Positions 14,909 to 15,943 of a stretch of DNA of 15,943 nt are shown piece after piece; position 1 is the stretch's first letter; each line of letters starts with the position of its first letter. The notes beneath the pieces were generated by a model. The model was given only the letters and a program-made list of their open reading frames with translations. It was not told the origin of the DNA and searched no databases. Source of the DNA: JBFWIL01 sp050256015 (GTDB taxonomy: Bacteria; Bacteroidota; Bacteroidia; Bacteroidales; Prolixibacteraceae); contig JBFWIL010000031.1 in the NCBI GenBank assembly GCA_050256015.1, positions 1 through 15,943 of the forward strand. The letters are read 5' to 3'. The translations under genes were made by a program, and so were the position numbers.

Positions 14909-15571
14909 TTATTTTGTCAGTTTCGCCTTATTCGCCCCATGTCCATCAGCCGAAAGACCGAACGATTGAAAAAGCTGAAAAAGAATAAACCCGACATTGG
15001 AGCCCGTCAGGTCCAGAAATTTTTTATCCTGCCGGATACTTTCAAGCGCACGCACCAGCAGATTACGGACCGACTGAACATTCATATTCATAACCCGGGC
15101 AATCTCATCAAATTTCAGTTCATGATGGAAACGAAGCAGGATAACTTCCCGCTGCCGGGCGGTCAGACGCTGAAGACATTTCATGATGAGCTGACTGGTG
15201 GTCTTTTGTGTTTCCTCCCTGACAATAAAATCTTCCATTGAAAATTCAAAGGAAGAAACAGGAGTCTGTTTTAACGAGCTGGTTCTTTTCTGCCTTTCGA
15301 TCTGTTTCAGCAGTTCATGCCGTACCGACATAAAAAGGTAAGGCCTTACCTTTTCGACCGTATACATCTTCTCCCGGCGGGTCCAGATATCCGCGAACAC
15401 ATCCTGTATGGTATCCCGGACAATCTCCCGAACAGGAAGCAGCTTCATCCCATAGGTATACAAATCACGAAAAAGAACGATAAACAGTTCCTCCATAACG
15501 ACATACCGGCCCTCCTGAAATTTTTTCCATAAGTCCTCAACGGAAACGGATTTATTTGCAGAAGCCTCCAT
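14909..15571 (-). CDS. ECF sigma-70 factor of the Bacteroidota PUL type
   Basis: The 220-residue protein directs RNA polymerase to the promoter of the locus when FecR releases it. Region 2 covers about 28-93 (LFRDLYTYGMKLLPVREIVR, DTIQDVFADIWTRREKM, VRPYLFMSVRHELLK), which melts the -10 region. Region 4 covers about 128-182 (LTARQREVILLRFHHELKFD, EIARVMNMNVQSVRNLLVRAL), the helix-turn-helix for the -35 element. The linker between them is short and there is no sigma region 3, as in ECF factors. A hydrophobic tail (VGFILFQLFQSFGL, 193-206) follows region 4; tails like this occur in the Bacteroides-expanded ECF family. The ATG at 15571 gives the expected length. It has its own housekeeping-type promoter and is the first gene of the regulatory pair. 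Confidence 0.96.
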   Translation of the reverse strand: MEASANKSVSVEDLWKKFQEGRYVVMEELFIVLFRDLYTYGMKLLPVREIVRDTIQDVFADIWTRREKMYTVEKVRPYLFMSVRHELLKQIERQKRTSSLKQTPVSSFEFSMEDFIVREETQKTTSQLIMKCLQRLTARQREVILLRFHHELKFDEIARVMNMNVQSVRNLLVRALESIRQDKKFLDLTGSNVGFILFQLFQSFGLSADGHGANKAKLTK

Positions 15572-15642
15572 GATTATGCATTTACATCAATACTGGCATT
15601 TGTAATTCTGCTGGCTCAAACCAAAAAGAGCAGGGGCTACTG

Positions 15643-15673
15643 CAAATATATTATTTTTAAGTAAATATTCAAA
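15643..15673 (-). promoter_or_regulatory. Housekeeping promoter of the sigma-fecR pair
   Basis: On the minus strand TATATTTG (15643-15650) fits TAnnTTTG exactly, and TTTG (15670-15673) lies 19 bp upstream, the canonical spacing for the primary sigma factor of Bacteroidota. Transcription would start near 15636 and give a leader of about 65 nt. This is the best promoter match seen in the window and implies that the sigma and anti-sigma genes are made constitutively, independent of the locus they control. Confidence 0.75.
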
Positions 15674-15740
15674 AGACAAAGTCACCTCCGGTGGGGTATT
15701 CTCCGGGTAATCACTCTGTTAACCCGCCCGGCACACCATC

Positions 15741-15783
15741 ATAAAATAAGCCGCTGCTCAGTAGAGACAGCGGCTTATTTTAT
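15741..15783 (-). terminator. Intrinsic terminator of enolase
   Basis: ATAAAATAAGCCGCTG (15741-15756) and CAGCGGCTTATTTTAT (15768-15783) are perfect reverse complements, a 16-bp stem around an 11-base loop. It begins 16 bp after the enolase stop. The A/T-rich outer arms provide a U-rich 3' side on both strands, so it could work in both directions. It separates enolase transcription from the sigma promoter. Confidence 0.9.
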
Positions 15784-15799
15784 ATCCCGTATCCGAATG

Positions 15800-15943
15800 C
15801 TACTTCTTATAAATCTTCTTGTAGCCGTAGATCGCTTTGTCTCCGAGCAGTTCTTCAATGCGAAGCAGCTGGTTGTATTTGGCCATCCGGTCGGAACGGC
15901 TCAGCGAACCGGTCTTGATCTGTCCGGAATTGGTAGCCACGGC
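15800..15943 (-). CDS. eno: Enolase (phosphopyruvate hydratase), C-terminal part only
   Basis: Only the last 47 residues and the TAG stop (15800-15802) are inside the window; the gene enters from the right edge. The segment AVATNSGQIKTGSLSRSDRM followed by AKYNQLLRIEELLG is the highly conserved C-terminus of enolase, which converts 2-phosphoglycerate to phosphoenolpyruvate in glycolysis. The SGQIKTGSLSRSDR stretch includes the conserved Lys that lies near the active site and the Ser-Arg pair next to it. The tail IYGYKKIYKK is Lys-rich, as in other Bacteroidota. It is a housekeeping gene and marks the right border of the polysaccharide locus. Confidence 0.96.
   Translation of the reverse strand, partial: AVATNSGQIKTGSLSRSDRMAKYNQLLRIEELLGDKAIYGYKKIYKK

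Overview
The window reads as chromosomal DNA of an anaerobic or facultative member of the Bacteroidota, most likely Bacteroidales. The grounds are a SusC/SusD pair, a FecR anti-sigma factor next to an ECF sigma factor, lipoproteins with acidic residues right after the lipid-anchored cysteine, a membrane pyrophosphatase, near absence of Shine-Dalgarno sequences, and promoter boxes of the Bacteroides type (TTTG / TAnnTTTG). No insertion sequence, tRNA, rRNA or CRISPR array was seen.

Layout from left to right. (1) Positions 1-1288, minus strand: the N-terminus of a secreted GH3 glycosidase, preceded by a ROK-family protein; the two probably form one transcript. (2) About 500 bp of divergent intergenic DNA holding a GC-rich leader hairpin on the ROK side and a promoter on the other side. 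(3) Positions 1792-4571, plus strand: hppA (ion-pumping pyrophosphatase), a hairpin, and a PaaI-type thioesterase. (4) Positions 4627-15571, minus strand: a polysaccharide utilisation locus for a xylan-like substrate, transcribed as ECF sigma, FecR anti-sigma, SusC, a possible 37-codon ORF, SusD, a SusE-position glycan-binding lipoprotein with TIG-like folds, and a GH10 endo-xylanase lipoprotein carrying two carbohydrate-binding modules inside its catalytic domain. (5) At the right edge, the C-terminus of enolase with its terminator.

How the genes work together (inference from family knowledge): the surface GH10 enzyme cuts xylan, the SusE-position lipoprotein and SusD hold the chains, and SusC imports oligosaccharides using TonB energy. 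SusC carries an STN signalling domain, so the loaded transporter can signal FecR across the periplasm, and FecR then releases the sigma factor that drives the susC operon. The periplasmic GH3 enzyme could finish the oligosaccharides.

The most interesting points are: (a) a candidate antisense small RNA with its own -7 box and terminator, opposite the susC leader between fecR and susC, laid out like DonS of Bacteroides fragilis; (b) a ROK protein in which the catalytic aspartate and both phosphate-loop residues are substituted, suggesting a sugar sensor rather than a kinase; (c) a 37-codon ORF that exactly fills the susC-susD gap and overlaps the susD start as ATGA; (d) sigma/anti-sigma control of what looks like a xylan locus, where a hybrid two-component regulator would be the usual arrangement.
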